Shown here in pieces: positions 53,737-62,721 of a DNA stretch of 64,000 nucleotides. The stretch's first letter is position 1. Each line of letters begins with the position of its first letter. A model generated the notes under the pieces. That model saw only the letters and a program-made list of their open reading frames with translations. It searched no databases and was not told where the DNA came from. Source of the DNA: Escherichia boydii (GTDB lineage: Bacteria > Pseudomonadota > Gammaproteobacteria > Enterobacterales > Enterobacteriaceae). The stretch is taken from assembly GCA_041890495.1 (NCBI GenBank), contig CP169086.1, positions 620,001-684,000 on the forward strand, written 5' to 3'. Position numbers and translations under genes: made by a program.

Positions 53737-55035
53737 TTAGCGCAGCGCCCTGGCAATCGCGCTAAACATCAGAGAGGCTTCCAGCGGCTGGGCGCTGAAG
53801 GACGGTTCCGCCTGCGGCCAGGTAGACCACTGGACGATGACCAGATTTTCCTTCGGGTTCACCATAATCATCTGCCCGAAAATGCCCAGCGCCCAGAGTG
53901 AACCTTTTAGCGAATCCTGTGCCGTCGGCTCTACGCCCGTGGCGTTGGCGGGCACTTCGTTGTTCCACCACTGATAGCCGTACAGCCCCTCGGGATGGGC
54001 GTCAGAGACCGAGCCTTTGGCCTTCGTCCAGTCTGACGACTGCCGGATCCAGTTTTCCGGCAGGATGGTCTTACCGTTCGGCAGCGTACCGTTGTTCAGG
54101 ATAAATTGCCCGAAGCGTCCCCAGTCCTCCAGCGTGGCGTTAAAGCCGTGCGCGCCGACGTCGTGCTGGCCTTTGCTGTAGGCATGCCACACGCCGTCGC
54201 TCGCCATGCCGTAAGGCTGCCAGATGCTTTTCTCCAGATAGGCCGCAAGCGTCATGCCGGTGGCCCGCTCCAGCACGTCACCCAGCAGCCAGGCGCCGCC
54301 CGAAGAGTAAGACCAGTTCTCTCCGGCCGGGTGCGCCCTGCGCAGCCCCTTCACCAGCTTGCGCACGCAGTCATAGGTACCCGGCTTCGCCTCGCACTCG
54401 GTGAGCTGCGCGAAGTCGGATTTAGGGTTGGTGTAATCCTCGTTCCACGCCACGCCGGAGGTATGGGTGATAAGCTGCTTAAGCGTCACGCCGTCCCACG
54501 CGGTGCCTTTCAGGTCGGGTTCATACCGCGTGACCAGGTCGTCGAGCGAGTGAATTTTTCCCTCTTTGAGGGCCACGCCTGCCAGCGCCGATACCACCGA
54601 TTTCCCAACCGAGCGAGAGGTCCAGAGCGTGGAGTCGGTGTTGCCCTCTCCAAGGTACTTCCAGGCGATTTTGCCGTCCTTCAGCACCAGCATGCCGCTG
54701 ACGTTCTGGCGCTTGAGGTACTCCTGAAGGCCGTAGCGCCTGCCGTTGACCTGATAGTGTGCGTCCGTGAGCGGCTTGTCAGACATTTGCAGCGGCACGG
54801 CGTTACCGTGGCGGAAACGATCCCCAGCGTAGTTGCGGTAGTCATTGCGAAAGCCCACCACGCGATCGGCCTGGCTCCAGGTGAGCATCTTATGGGGGTC
54901 AGGCAGCGTGGTGTCGAAGGGGGCTGGGCAGGCGCTGAGGTCGGTACCTCTACAGGCCGCCACTGCCGCAGGGGAGAGCAGGGTGCTGAAGACAAGGCCC
55001 GCCAGCAGGGCATGGTTTACTTTTCTGTTTTTCAT
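53737..55035 (-). CDS. Secreted serine hydrolase (beta-lactamase / NylB-like)
   Basis: 432 residues, signal peptide to about residue 27 (SPAAVA|ACRG), then a class C beta-lactamase-like/DD-peptidase fold. SxxK is S142-V-G-K145 (SRSVGKS), the YxS-type motif is NWSYSSGG near 240-247, and the third motif is not clear. Related proteins are esterases or 6-aminohexanoate-dimer hydrolases; this one is unlikely to be a true beta-lactamase. It is divergent from a LysR gene 106 bp away. The 263-bp gap to the citrate-type operon on the left is AT-rich and shows no gene. Confidence 0.85.
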   Translation of the reverse strand: MKNRKVNHALLAGLVFSTLLSPAAVAACRGTDLSACPAPFDTTLPDPHKMLTWSQADRVVGFRNDYRNYAGDRFRHGNAVPLQMSDKPLTDAHYQVNGRRYGLQEYLKRQNVSGMLVLKDGKIAWKYLGEGNTDSTLWTSRSVGKSVVSALAGVALKEGKIHSLDDLVTRYEPDLKGTAWDGVTLKQLITHTSGVAWNEDYTNPKSDFAQLTECEAKPGTYDCVRKLVKGLRRAHPAGENWSYSSGGAWLLGDVLERATGMTLAAYLEKSIWQPYGMASDGVWHAYSKGQHDVGAHGFNATLEDWGRFGQFILNNGTLPNGKTILPENWIRQSSDWTKAKGSVSDAHPEGLYGYQWWNNEVPANATGVEPTAQDSLKGSLWALGIFGQMIMVNPKENLVIVQWSTWPQAEPSFSAQPLEASLMFSAIARALR

Positions 55036-55141
55036 ATCCGTCTCTTACAGGTTAGGAACGGCTTCAGTTTAAAAACCCCGGGGCTATAATAAAAAACGCG
55101 TAGCGGGGGAAAATCCCCCAAAAAAACAGAAGGAGCGTAGC

Positions 55142-56035
55142 GTGGCGGGACTGATTTACTCTTTTGCACAGCTCGAGGCATTTACCGCCGTGGCCGAGAA
55201 CGGAAGCCTGAGTAAAGCCGCGGTGGCGCTGAAGAAGGACCGAACGACGCTTCGCGATCTGGTTGATTTTCTTGAGGATGGGTTAGGCTACGCGCTGTTT
55301 ATTCGCGACGGTCGCACCCTGCGGCTCACGCCCGAAGGGGAACAGCTTCAGCGCCAGGCGCACCTGCTGATGCGGCAGATAAAGGCCTTTGAGGCGTTTG
55401 CCAGAGAGGTGCCGCACGGTGCCAGGCAGGACCTGACGCTGGTCTACGATCCTTTTACGCCCAGAGCCTTTCTGCACGGGGTAATTGCTGAAATGGCGGT
55501 GCGAAAAATCCGCCTGAGCCTTATTTGCGCCTCGCGGGATGAATCGGAACGGCTGCTTGCGAACAACGAGGCGGATCTCGCCATCTGCCAGGCACGCAAC
55601 CGCAGCGTGGGCAATGATATGGATTGGCGTGCCCTGGGTGCCATCGATATGGATTTTTATGCCGCCAGCGGGCTGTTTGCTGACCGTTCTTCGCCTCTGT
55701 CGCTGCTCGATCTCTCCCTGGTGCCCCAGGTCGTCATGCACCCCGCCTCGGACGAGCCGGTGGCGCGCCGCCTGCAGATTTCCGGGCATACCCTCTTTAC
55801 CAATGAACCGGAGATGCTGCGCGGTTTGCTGGAGCGCGGCTGCGGCTGGGGATTCTTACCGACGCATTTTCACGCCGGGCAGTGGCAAAACGTAAAAAGG
55901 CTGCACACCGAAGTGGGCAGCCAGGGGATTGGTCAGACGATGGTCACCATCTGGAAGCCGGGGAGCGACAAGCGCAGCACGATCGCTGAAACGCTGTCGC
56001 TCTTGCCGGACGTATGGAAGCACTCAGCGCTGTGA
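55142..56035 (+). CDS. LysR-type transcriptional regulator
   Basis: 297 residues, started with GTG at 55142 (AAGGAG 6 nt upstream). Helix-turn-helix near residues 18-37 (GSLSKAAVALKKDRTTLRDL), less typical than most; effector domain from ~95. It is divergent from the serine hydrolase gene and is its likely regulator. At its end it overlaps fumB by 12 nt, convergent. No ligand is suggested by the sequence. Confidence 0.83.
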   Translation: MAGLIYSFAQLEAFTAVAENGSLSKAAVALKKDRTTLRDLVDFLEDGLGYALFIRDGRTLRLTPEGEQLQRQAHLLMRQIKAFEAFAREVPHGARQDLTLVYDPFTPRAFLHGVIAEMAVRKIRLSLICASRDESERLLANNEADLAICQARNRSVGNDMDWRALGAIDMDFYAASGLFADRSSPLSLLDLSLVPQVVMHPASDEPVARRLQISGHTLFTNEPEMLRGLLERGCGWGFLPTHFHAGQWQNVKRLHTEVGSQGIGQTMVTIWKPGSDKRSTIAETLSLLPDVWKHSAL

Positions 56036-57673
56036 ACAGCCTTTACACTGCTGGTTCTGGATCTGCTGGAAGAAGTCGTTACCTTTGTCATCGACCAGGA
56101 TAAACGCCGGGAAATCTTCTACTTCGATTTTCCAGATAGCTTCCATACCCAGCTCCGGATAAGCGACGCATTCCAGATGCTTGATGCTCTGCTGCGCCAG
56201 TACCGCCGCCGGACCGCCGATGCTACCGAGGTAGAAGCCGCCGTGTTTATGACACGCGTCGGTAACCTGCTGACTGCGGTTACCTTTCGCCAGCATGATC
56301 ATGCTGCCGCCGTGGGATTGCAGCAGATCCACGTAGGAGTCCATACGGCCTGCGGTGGTTGGGCCAAGTGAACCTGATGGATAACCGGCAGGGGTTTTCG
56401 CCGGACCCGCGTAGTAGATCGGGTGATCTTTGATGTACTGCGGAAGTTCTTTACCGGCGTCAATCAGCTCTTTCAGCTTGGCGTGTGCAATATCTCGGCC
56501 CACGATAATGGTGCCGGTGAGCGACAAACGAGTGGATACCGGGTATTGCGAAAGCTGGGCGAGGATCTCTTTCATCGGGCGGTTAAGGTCAACTTTCACC
56601 GCTTCGCCTTCACCGGCCTGGCGCAGTTCTTGTGGAATGTACTGGCCTGGGTTGTGTTCCAGTTTTTCGATCCAGATACCTTCGCGGTTGATTTTCGCTT
56701 TAATGTTACGGTCAGCGGAGCAGGAGACGCCCATGCCGACCGGGCAGGATGCGCCGTGACGTGGCAGACGGATAACGCGAATGTCGTGCGCGAAGTATTT
56801 ACCGCCAAACTGCGCGCCAAGACCGAGTTTCTGGGCCTCTTCCAGCAGTTCCTGTTCCAGCTGGACATCGCGGAACGCCTGACCATGTTCGTTCCCTTCC
56901 GTCGGCAGTTCATCGTAATAGTGAGCGCTTGCTAACTTGACGGTTTTCAGGTTGGTTTCCGCAGACGTACCGCCAATCACAAACGCGATATGGTACGGCG
57001 GGCAGGCTGCAGTACCGAGGGTACGCATTTTCTCGACGAGGAAGTTTTTCAGTTTGCCGGGAGTCAGCAGGGCTTTGGTTTCCTGGTAGAGATACGTTTT
57101 GTTGGCAGAGCCGCCGCCTTTCGCAACGCAAAGGAATTTGTACTCATCGCCATCTACCGCGTACAGGTCGATTTGCGCAGGCAGGTTAGTGCCGGTGTTG
57201 ACCTCTTTGTACATGTCCAGCGCCGCATTCTGTGAATAGCGCAGGTTATCTTCGATATAGGTGTTATAGACGCCTTTCGACAGCGTTTCTTCATCACCGC
57301 CGCCGGTCCACACGCGCTGGCCTTTTTTACCGACGATGATCGCGGTGCCGGTATCCTGGCAGGTCGGCAGCACGCCTTTGGCGGCGATTTCGGAGTTTCT
57401 TAAGAATTGCAGCGCCACGTACTTGTCGTTTTCGCTGGCTTCTGGATCGTGAAGAATAGCCGCAACCTGTTTCTGGTGTGCCGGGCGGAGCATAAAAGAA
57501 GCGTCGTGAAAGGCTTGCTGCGCCAGCAGGGTCAGGGCTTCTGGTTCCACTTTCAGGATGGTTTCGCCGTCGAAGTCGGCAACGGAGACGTGCTCTTTGG
57601 TCAGCAGGTAGTATTCGGTGTCGTCATGCGCAAGAGGGAAGGGGTTCTGGTAGATAAACGGTTTGTTTGACAT
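56024..57673 (-). CDS. fumB: Class I fumarate hydratase, FumB-like
   Basis: Iron-sulfur fumarase (and D-tartrate dehydratase in FumB) interconverting fumarate and malate, 549 residues from MSNKPFIYQNPF. Three cysteines suited to the [4Fe-4S] cluster are in LPTCQDTGTA, CPVGMGVSCSAD and the conserved region near them; the C-terminal beta domain (TLSLTGTIIVGRDIAH) is intact. Its sequence is closer, from memory, to E. coli FumB (anaerobic) than to FumA. It lies 55 nt after the DASS transporter in one operon, and a dcuR end is 6 kb away, similar to the fumB-dcuB-dcuRS grouping of E. coli but with a different carrier. Confidence 0.88.
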   Translation of the reverse strand: MSNKPFIYQNPFPLAHDDTEYYLLTKEHVSVADFDGETILKVEPEALTLLAQQAFHDASFMLRPAHQKQVAAILHDPEASENDKYVALQFLRNSEIAAKGVLPTCQDTGTAIIVGKKGQRVWTGGGDEETLSKGVYNTYIEDNLRYSQNAALDMYKEVNTGTNLPAQIDLYAVDGDEYKFLCVAKGGGSANKTYLYQETKALLTPGKLKNFLVEKMRTLGTAACPPYHIAFVIGGTSAETNLKTVKLASAHYYDELPTEGNEHGQAFRDVQLEQELLEEAQKLGLGAQFGGKYFAHDIRVIRLPRHGASCPVGMGVSCSADRNIKAKINREGIWIEKLEHNPGQYIPQELRQAGEGEAVKVDLNRPMKEILAQLSQYPVSTRLSLTGTIIVGRDIAHAKLKELIDAGKELPQYIKDHPIYYAGPAKTPAGYPSGSLGPTTAGRMDSYVDLLQSHGGSMIMLAKGNRSQQVTDACHKHGGFYLGSIGGPAAVLAQQSIKHLECVAYPELGMEAIWKIEVEDFPAFILVDDKGNDFFQQIQNQQCKGCSQR

Positions 57674-57728
57674 AGCGTATTGCTCCACAAAAATTAAACC
57701 GCCGGAGGATAAGTCCGGCGGTCAGGAA

Positions 57729-59237
57729 TCAGAACATCATGGACATCCACGGATAGCCAATCAACAGCAGGGCCGCCAGGAAGATGGCTCCGAAGATGGT
57801 GCCGAGGCGCCAGTAATCTTTGGTTGGCAGGTAGCCGCTACCGTAGTAGATCGGGCTTGGGCCAGTACCGTACGGGGTGATGATCCCCATCACGCCCAGC
57901 GAGGTCACCATCAGCAGAACAAACACTTCCATATTCATGCCCGGAATGGTGGAGGCGATGGTCAGCATCGCTGGCAGCAGCGCCGTGGTGTGCGCGGTGG
58001 TGCTGGCAAACAGGTAGTGCAGCAGGTAGAACGCCAGCAGCAGGACGATGGTCGCCACGCCCGGAGAGATACCGCTCATTAACAGACCGCCTTCTTTACC
58101 CAGCCAGCTGATAAAGCCGGTAGAGGAGAGGCCGTCCGCCAGCGCAACCAGGGTGGCGAACCAGACGAAGGTGTTCCACGCCGCTTTGTTACCGGTGATA
58201 TCGTTCCACTCCAGCACGCCGGTCCACAGCATCAGGCCGACGATGAGCAGGGCAGCCATAGCGGGCTCAATCCACGCGGCAGCGAAGATCCACATCAGCA
58301 GCGCGCAGCACACGAATACCAGCAGCAGGATTTCGTTGCGGGACAGTTTGCCGAGTTTTTCCAGCTCACGGGTCGCCCACAGCGGCACTTCGTTGTTCAC
58401 CTTCACTTCTGGCGGGTAGAACCAGTAGGCCAGCAGCGGCATGGTCAGAATCAGCAGGATGCCCAGCGGCAGGAAGGCGAGGAACCAGGTGCCCCAGGAG
58501 ATATCAATCCCAACCGTACTTTTCACCAGCGCCAGGGCCAGCAGGTTTGGCGCGAGGGCGGAAAGGAACATTGAACTGGTGATACAGGCCGCGGTGATCG
58601 CCACCCACATCAGGTACGAACCAATCTTACGCGCGCTTGGGTCGTTCGGTTTTGAACCGTACAGCGGCGGCAGGTTAGCGATAATCGGGTAGATGGTCCC
58701 GCCGCTGCGCGCGGTGTTGGACGGGGTGAACGGTGCCAGCAGAAGGTCAGCAAACGTAATCGCGTAACCGAGCGTCAGGCTGCGACGGCCAAGGTACTTC
58801 ACCAGAATCAGCGCCAGACGGCGGCCGAAGCGGGTTTTGTCATAGCCTGCGGCGAACATAAAGGCACCGAAAATCAGCCAGACGGTAGAGTTACCAAACC
58901 CGCTCACCGCCCACTTAAAGGAGGCGCCTGCCAGCTTGAATTTCGGGTCAGCCAGCTGCTCAGGGCTGAACAGTACCCACTGGCTGCACAGGGCAATGGC
59001 GACCACGCCGGTCAGACCGATCACCGCGCCCGGCAGCGGTTCGAAGATCAGACCAACGATCACGCCGACGAAGATGGCGAAGTAGTGCCATGCGTAAGGA
59101 GGCAGTCCTTCCGGTACCGGAACAAACAGCAGCAGTACGGCGACGATGACGGGCAGAGCCATCATCAGCAGACGTTTTGCGTTTCCATTTGATGCCTGAT
59201 TCGCCACAGGGGGCGTTACAGCAGTTTTTGTATTCAT
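57729..59237 (-). CDS. DASS-family dicarboxylate antiporter (CitT/TtdT-like)
   Basis: Inner-membrane carrier of 502 residues from MNTKTAVTPP, with about 12-13 helices. Family motifs are APFTPSNTARSGGTIYPI (near 180) and the C-terminal FASTTAHTTALLPAM and TPYGTGPSPIYYGSG. CitT exchanges citrate for succinate and TtdT L-tartrate for succinate; here, next to fumB, exchange of malate, tartrate or fumarate for succinate is likely. The protein is first in the fumB operon. An upstream ATG (59291) is 18 codons before the better-supported start. Confidence 0.9.
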   Translation of the reverse strand: MNTKTAVTPPVANQASNGNAKRLLMMALPVIVAVLLLFVPVPEGLPPYAWHYFAIFVGVIVGLIFEPLPGAVIGLTGVVAIALCSQWVLFSPEQLADPKFKLAGASFKWAVSGFGNSTVWLIFGAFMFAAGYDKTRFGRRLALILVKYLGRRSLTLGYAITFADLLLAPFTPSNTARSGGTIYPIIANLPPLYGSKPNDPSARKIGSYLMWVAITAACITSSMFLSALAPNLLALALVKSTVGIDISWGTWFLAFLPLGILLILTMPLLAYWFYPPEVKVNNEVPLWATRELEKLGKLSRNEILLLVFVCCALLMWIFAAAWIEPAMAALLIVGLMLWTGVLEWNDITGNKAAWNTFVWFATLVALADGLSSTGFISWLGKEGGLLMSGISPGVATIVLLLAFYLLHYLFASTTAHTTALLPAMLTIASTIPGMNMEVFVLLMVTSLGVMGIITPYGTGPSPIYYGSGYLPTKDYWRLGTIFGAIFLAALLLIGYPWMSMMF

Positions 59238-59846
59238 AGTTTCACGTCTTAAGTTGTCAAAGATTCGGTCGTACTGAAAAAACAAAATCACTTTCTTAAG
59301 TTTCTTTGCTTTTTTTAGTTATTAAAGGTGCGGTTTTGTATTTTCAGTAATAGCAATTTAACGCTTTTACGGTGGCGCTAAATTAAAAAATGATGATGTT
59401 TTTATATTGCGCTTTTGGATGCCATAACTATTGATCGCGATCAAAAAAACAGAATTGCAGCGTTATTTTTATGCTTTTATTAATAACCACTCAGGCGTAT
59501 GTGGGTATTACCTGTTTTATTGGTTTGTTTTATCATTTTTGTAACATTTATGTTTTCTGTGTTTTTTATGTTGTTGTTTTTTATGATTTTTTGTTTTGTC
59601 TATGAATTGGTTTTACCAATTTTTATTTAACGAACTTTAAATTATTGTGAATGGCTGAATTACATTCGCTAACACCAATGTGTTATTTGTGTTATTGCAG
59701 GGATTAAATAGTTTTTTAACTAACGTAATAACTTTAGAAACTAAAAAAATCATTATATTAATATCATGACATCGGCAAATAACGACGAACTAAAAAACCA
59801 ATCCGATAACGAATTCTTAATTTTTTAAAAGTTTGGAGTTTCTATT
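59238..59846. other. Long AT-rich divergent intergenic region
   Basis: 609 bp between the divergent transporter and fumarate reductase genes. It is strongly AT-rich (poly-T and poly-A tracts, for example around 59515-59640 and 59740-59830). It contains one perfect FNR palindrome and a near-palindromic AATCATTATATTAATATCATGA (about 59749-59768). GGAG at 59835-59838 is the ribosome-binding site of the reductase. I see no coding sequence. It may bind H-NS and anaerobic regulators. Confidence 0.6.
59431..59444. promoter_or_regulatory. Perfect FNR box
   Basis: TTGATCGCGATCAA equals TTGAT-N4-ATCAA, the FNR consensus, and is fully palindromic. It lies about 200 bp upstream of the transporter start and about 410 bp upstream of the reductase start, so it is more likely to act on the transporter-fumB operon. 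Anaerobic activation fits the products. Confidence 0.85.
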
Positions 59847-62627
59847 ATGAGCACTAACGAACGCATTCTTAGCCCCTTCACATTACCGAATGGCACTGAA
59901 CTGAAAAACCGTTTGTTAATGGCCCCTATGACCACCTGCACCGGCTATTACGACGGCACCGTTACCAGCGAACTGGTGGAGTACTATCGTGCCCGCTCCG
60001 GCAGTATCGGCACCATCATTGTGGAGTGCTGCTTCGTCGACGATCTCGGTCTGGCCTTCCCCGGCGCGATCGGGATTGATAATGACGAGAAAATTGCCGG
60101 GCTGGCGAAAATCGCGGAGGCGATAAAATCTAAAGGCTCTAAGGCCCTGCTGCAGATCTACCACGGCGGCCGCATGGTTGACCCGAAACTGATCGGTGGC
60201 CGTACGCCGGTTGGCCCAAGCGCCGTTGCCGCGCCGCGTGAGGGTGCAGCAACCCCAGTGGCGCTGACTGGCGAAGAAGTCGAAGGCATGATCGGCAAGT
60301 TTGGTGAAGCGGTGCGCCGCGCCATCCAGGCCGGCTTCGACGGCGTGGAAATCCACGGGGCAAACACCTATCTGATTCAGCAGTTCTACTCACCGAATTC
60401 AAACCAGCGTGACGACGAGTGGGGCGGCAGCCGCGATAACCGCGCGAAGTTCCCGCTGGCGGTTCTGGATATCACCCACAAAATGGTGCGCCAGTACGCG
60501 GACGACGCGTTTATTATTGGCTACCGCTTCTCCCCTGAAGAACTGGAAGTGCCGGGCATCCGCTTTGAAGACACCATGTACCTGCTGGAAAAACTGGCGG
60601 CACGCGGTGTGGATTACCTGCACTTCTCCGTCGGCGCGACCCTGCGTCCTTCCATTGTCGACACCCAGGACCCGACGCCGCTTATCGAAAAATACTGCGC
60701 GATGCGTTCTGAAACGCTGGCGCAGGTTCCGGTCATGGGCGTGGGTGGCGTGGTGAATGCCGCCGATGCCAATGAAGCGCTTGAACACGGTTACGACCTG
60801 ATTGCCGTGGGCCGCGCCACCATCGCCTATCCGGACTGGACCGACCGCATCGCGGCCGGGGAAACGCTGGAGCTGTTTATGGACAGCACCCAGCGCGAGG
60901 CGCTGAATATTCCTGAACCGCTGTGGCGCTTCTCGCTGGTAGAAGCGATGATCCGCGACATGAGCATGGGCGAATCCAAATTCAAACCGGGCATGTTCAC
61001 CGAGAAGGTGCAGGACGACGCGAACGAGCTGGTAATTAACGTCAGCCTGGAAACCGACCGTATTGCGGACATCGAGCTGGCCTCTGGTCCGAGCGAAGAC
61101 GTTGAGTTCGTCACCAGCTTTGAAGAGATCCGTACCCGCATTCTGGACGCCAATACCCCGCACGTGGATGCCATCACCGGCGCAACCAGCCAGAGTGAAG
61201 CGGTGAAGAAAGCGGTCTCTAAAGCGATGCTGAAATCCAGCAAAGCGCTGGCAGCGGAAGAGGGCGTTGACCCGAACGAAACCCGCAGCGTGGACGTGGT
61301 GGTTGTCGGCAGCGGCGGCGCCGGTCTGGCGGCGGCGATTCAGGCTCACGACGAAGGCGCGAGCGTGCTGATTGTTGAGAAAATGCCAACCATCGGCGGG
61401 AACACCATTAAAGCCTCTGCCGGTATGAACGCCGCCGAAACCCGCTTCCAGCGCGTGAAGGGCATTCAGGACAGCAAAGAGCTGTTCTACCAGGAAAGCC
61501 TGAAAGGCGGCGGCAACAAGAACAACCCGGAACTGCTGCGTCGCTTCGTCGAGAACGCGCCGCAGGCGATTGAGTGGCTGGCAACGCGCGGCATCATGCT
61601 GAACGACATCACCACCACCGGCGGGATGAGCATCGACCGTACTCACCGTCCAAAAGACGGTTCTGCGGTGGGCGGTTACCTGATTAGCGGCCTGGTGCGT
61701 AACGTCAACAAACGCAACATCGAGGTAATGCTGGATACCTCCGTCAGCGACATTATCTTCGAAAACGGTGAAGTCACCGGCGTGCGCCTGACCACCGAAG
61801 AGAATGAAACCGTCACCGTAGCAGCGAAAAGCGTGATTGTGGCAACGGGCGGCTTCAGCGCCAACAGCCAGATGGTAGTGAAATACCGTCCGGATCTGGA
61901 AGGTTTCGTCACCACCAACCACAAAGGGGCGACCGGTGGCGGTATCGCGCTGCTGGAGCGCATCGGGGCAGGCACTGTCGATATGGGCGAAATTCAAATT
62001 CACCCAACCGTGGAGCAGAAAACCTCGTATCTGATTTCCGAATCCATCCGCGGCGGCGGGGCGATTCTGGTGAACCAGCAGGGGAACCGCTTCTTTAACG
62101 AGATGTCGACCCGCGACAAAGTCTCGGCGTCTATCATCGACCTGCCGGAGAAATACGCTTACATCGTCTTTGACGAGCACGTACGCGCCAAAAACAAAGC
62201 CGCTGATGAGTACATTGCCAAAGGCTTCGTGACCAGCGCCAGCTCGCCAAAAGCTCTGGCGGAAGCGCTCGGTATGGATCACCACGCTTTCCTGGCGACC
62301 CTGGAACGTTACAACGGTTTCGTTGAAAAACAGCACGATGACGACTTTGGTCGTACCACCGCGCTGCGTGCGCCAATCAATGAAGGGCCATTCTACGCCA
62401 TTCAGATTGCGCCGGGCGTGCACCACACCATGGGCGGCGTGACCATCAACACCGAAACCTGCGTGCTGGACAGCAGCCACAATGTGCTGCCAGGCGCGTT
62501 TGCGGCCGGTGAGGTGGTCGGCGGGATCCACGGCGGTAACCGTATCGGCGGTAACGCGGTGGCAGATATCATTATTTTTGGTACCCTTGCAGGACATCAG
62601 GCGGCTCTGCGTTCGAAAAAGAGGTAA
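59847..62627 (+). CDS. Three-domain flavoprotein fumarate reductase (OYE + FMN_bind + FAD_binding_2)
   Basis: Cytosolic NADH:fumarate reductase-type protein of 926 residues. Domain 1 (about 5-350) is an Old Yellow Enzyme-like FMN barrel that would accept hydride from NAD(P)H (LMAPMTT, HGANTYLIQQF, MGVGGV). Domain 2 (about 380-460) is FMN_bind with the ApbE target DAITGAT at 441-447, FMN probably on T447. Domain 3 (about 480-920) is the flavocytochrome c/FrdA-like FAD domain with VVVGSGGAGLAAA (485-497), IHPT, TRDK with catalytic arginine R756, HHTMGG and HGGNRIGGNA. There is no signal peptide and no haem motif. This plan is that of the soluble NADH:fumarate reductase described in Klebsiella pneumoniae. 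apbE follows 94 nt later. Confidence 0.92.
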   Translation: MSTNERILSPFTLPNGTELKNRLLMAPMTTCTGYYDGTVTSELVEYYRARSGSIGTIIVECCFVDDLGLAFPGAIGIDNDEKIAGLAKIAEAIKSKGSKALLQIYHGGRMVDPKLIGGRTPVGPSAVAAPREGAATPVALTGEEVEGMIGKFGEAVRRAIQAGFDGVEIHGANTYLIQQFYSPNSNQRDDEWGGSRDNRAKFPLAVLDITHKMVRQYADDAFIIGYRFSPEELEVPGIRFEDTMYLLEKLAARGVDYLHFSVGATLRPSIVDTQDPTPLIEKYCAMRSETLAQVPVMGVGGVVNAADANEALEHGYDLIAVGRATIAYPDWTDRIAAGETLELFMDSTQREALNIPEPLWRFSLVEAMIRDMSMGESKFKPGMFTEKVQDDANELVINVSLETDRIADIELASGPSEDVEFVTSFEEIRTRILDANTPHVDAITGATSQSEAVKKAVSKAMLKSSKALAAEEGVDPNETRSVDVVVVGSGGAGLAAAIQAHDEGASVLIVEKMPTIGGNTIKASAGMNAAETRFQRVKGIQDSKELFYQESLKGGGNKNNPELLRRFVENAPQAIEWLATRGIMLNDITTTGGMSIDRTHRPKDGSAVGGYLISGLVRNVNKRNIEVMLDTSVSDIIFENGEVTGVRLTTEENETVTVAAKSVIVATGGFSANSQMVVKYRPDLEGFVTTNHKGATGGGIALLERIGAGTVDMGEIQIHPTVEQKTSYLISESIRGGGAILVNQQGNRFFNEMSTRDKVSASIIDLPEKYAYIVFDEHVRAKNKAADEYIAKGFVTSASSPKALAEALGMDHHAFLATLERYNGFVEKQHDDDFGRTTALRAPINEGPFYAIQIAPGVHHTMGGVTINTETCVLDSSHNVLPGAFAAGEVVGGIHGGNRIGGNAVADIIIFGTLAGHQAALRSKKR

Positions 62628-62643
62628 GGCACCTGTTTCCCAG

Positions 62644-62700
62644 GCCGGATACGCGCAGCGCTATCCGGCATTTTCCCCGGCGGCGCGGTGCTAGCCGGGG
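62644..62700. repeat. REP-like palindromes between the reductase and apbE
   Basis: GCCGGATACGCG...ATCCGGC (62644-62669) and CCCCGGCGGCG...GCCGGGG (62675-62700). They differ in sequence from the repeats near the tRNA genes. They lie in an intercistronic gap and may stabilise upstream mRNA without stopping transcription into apbE. Confidence 0.7.
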
Positions 62701-62721
62701 CTACATCTGAGGACTCCTGCC

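Noticed and set aside
53737..55035. Serine hydrolase as an AmpC beta-lactamase
   Set aside because: The length, the SVGK motif context and the lack of a clear KTG motif do not fit AmpC; it fits the NylB/esterase side of the fold.
60399..62597. A 732-codon open reading frame antisense to the fumarate reductase
   Set aside because: It lies wholly opposite a gene with clear domains and motifs, has no ribosome-binding site, and its composition (His, Gln, Val rich) is what GC-biased codons give on the other strand.
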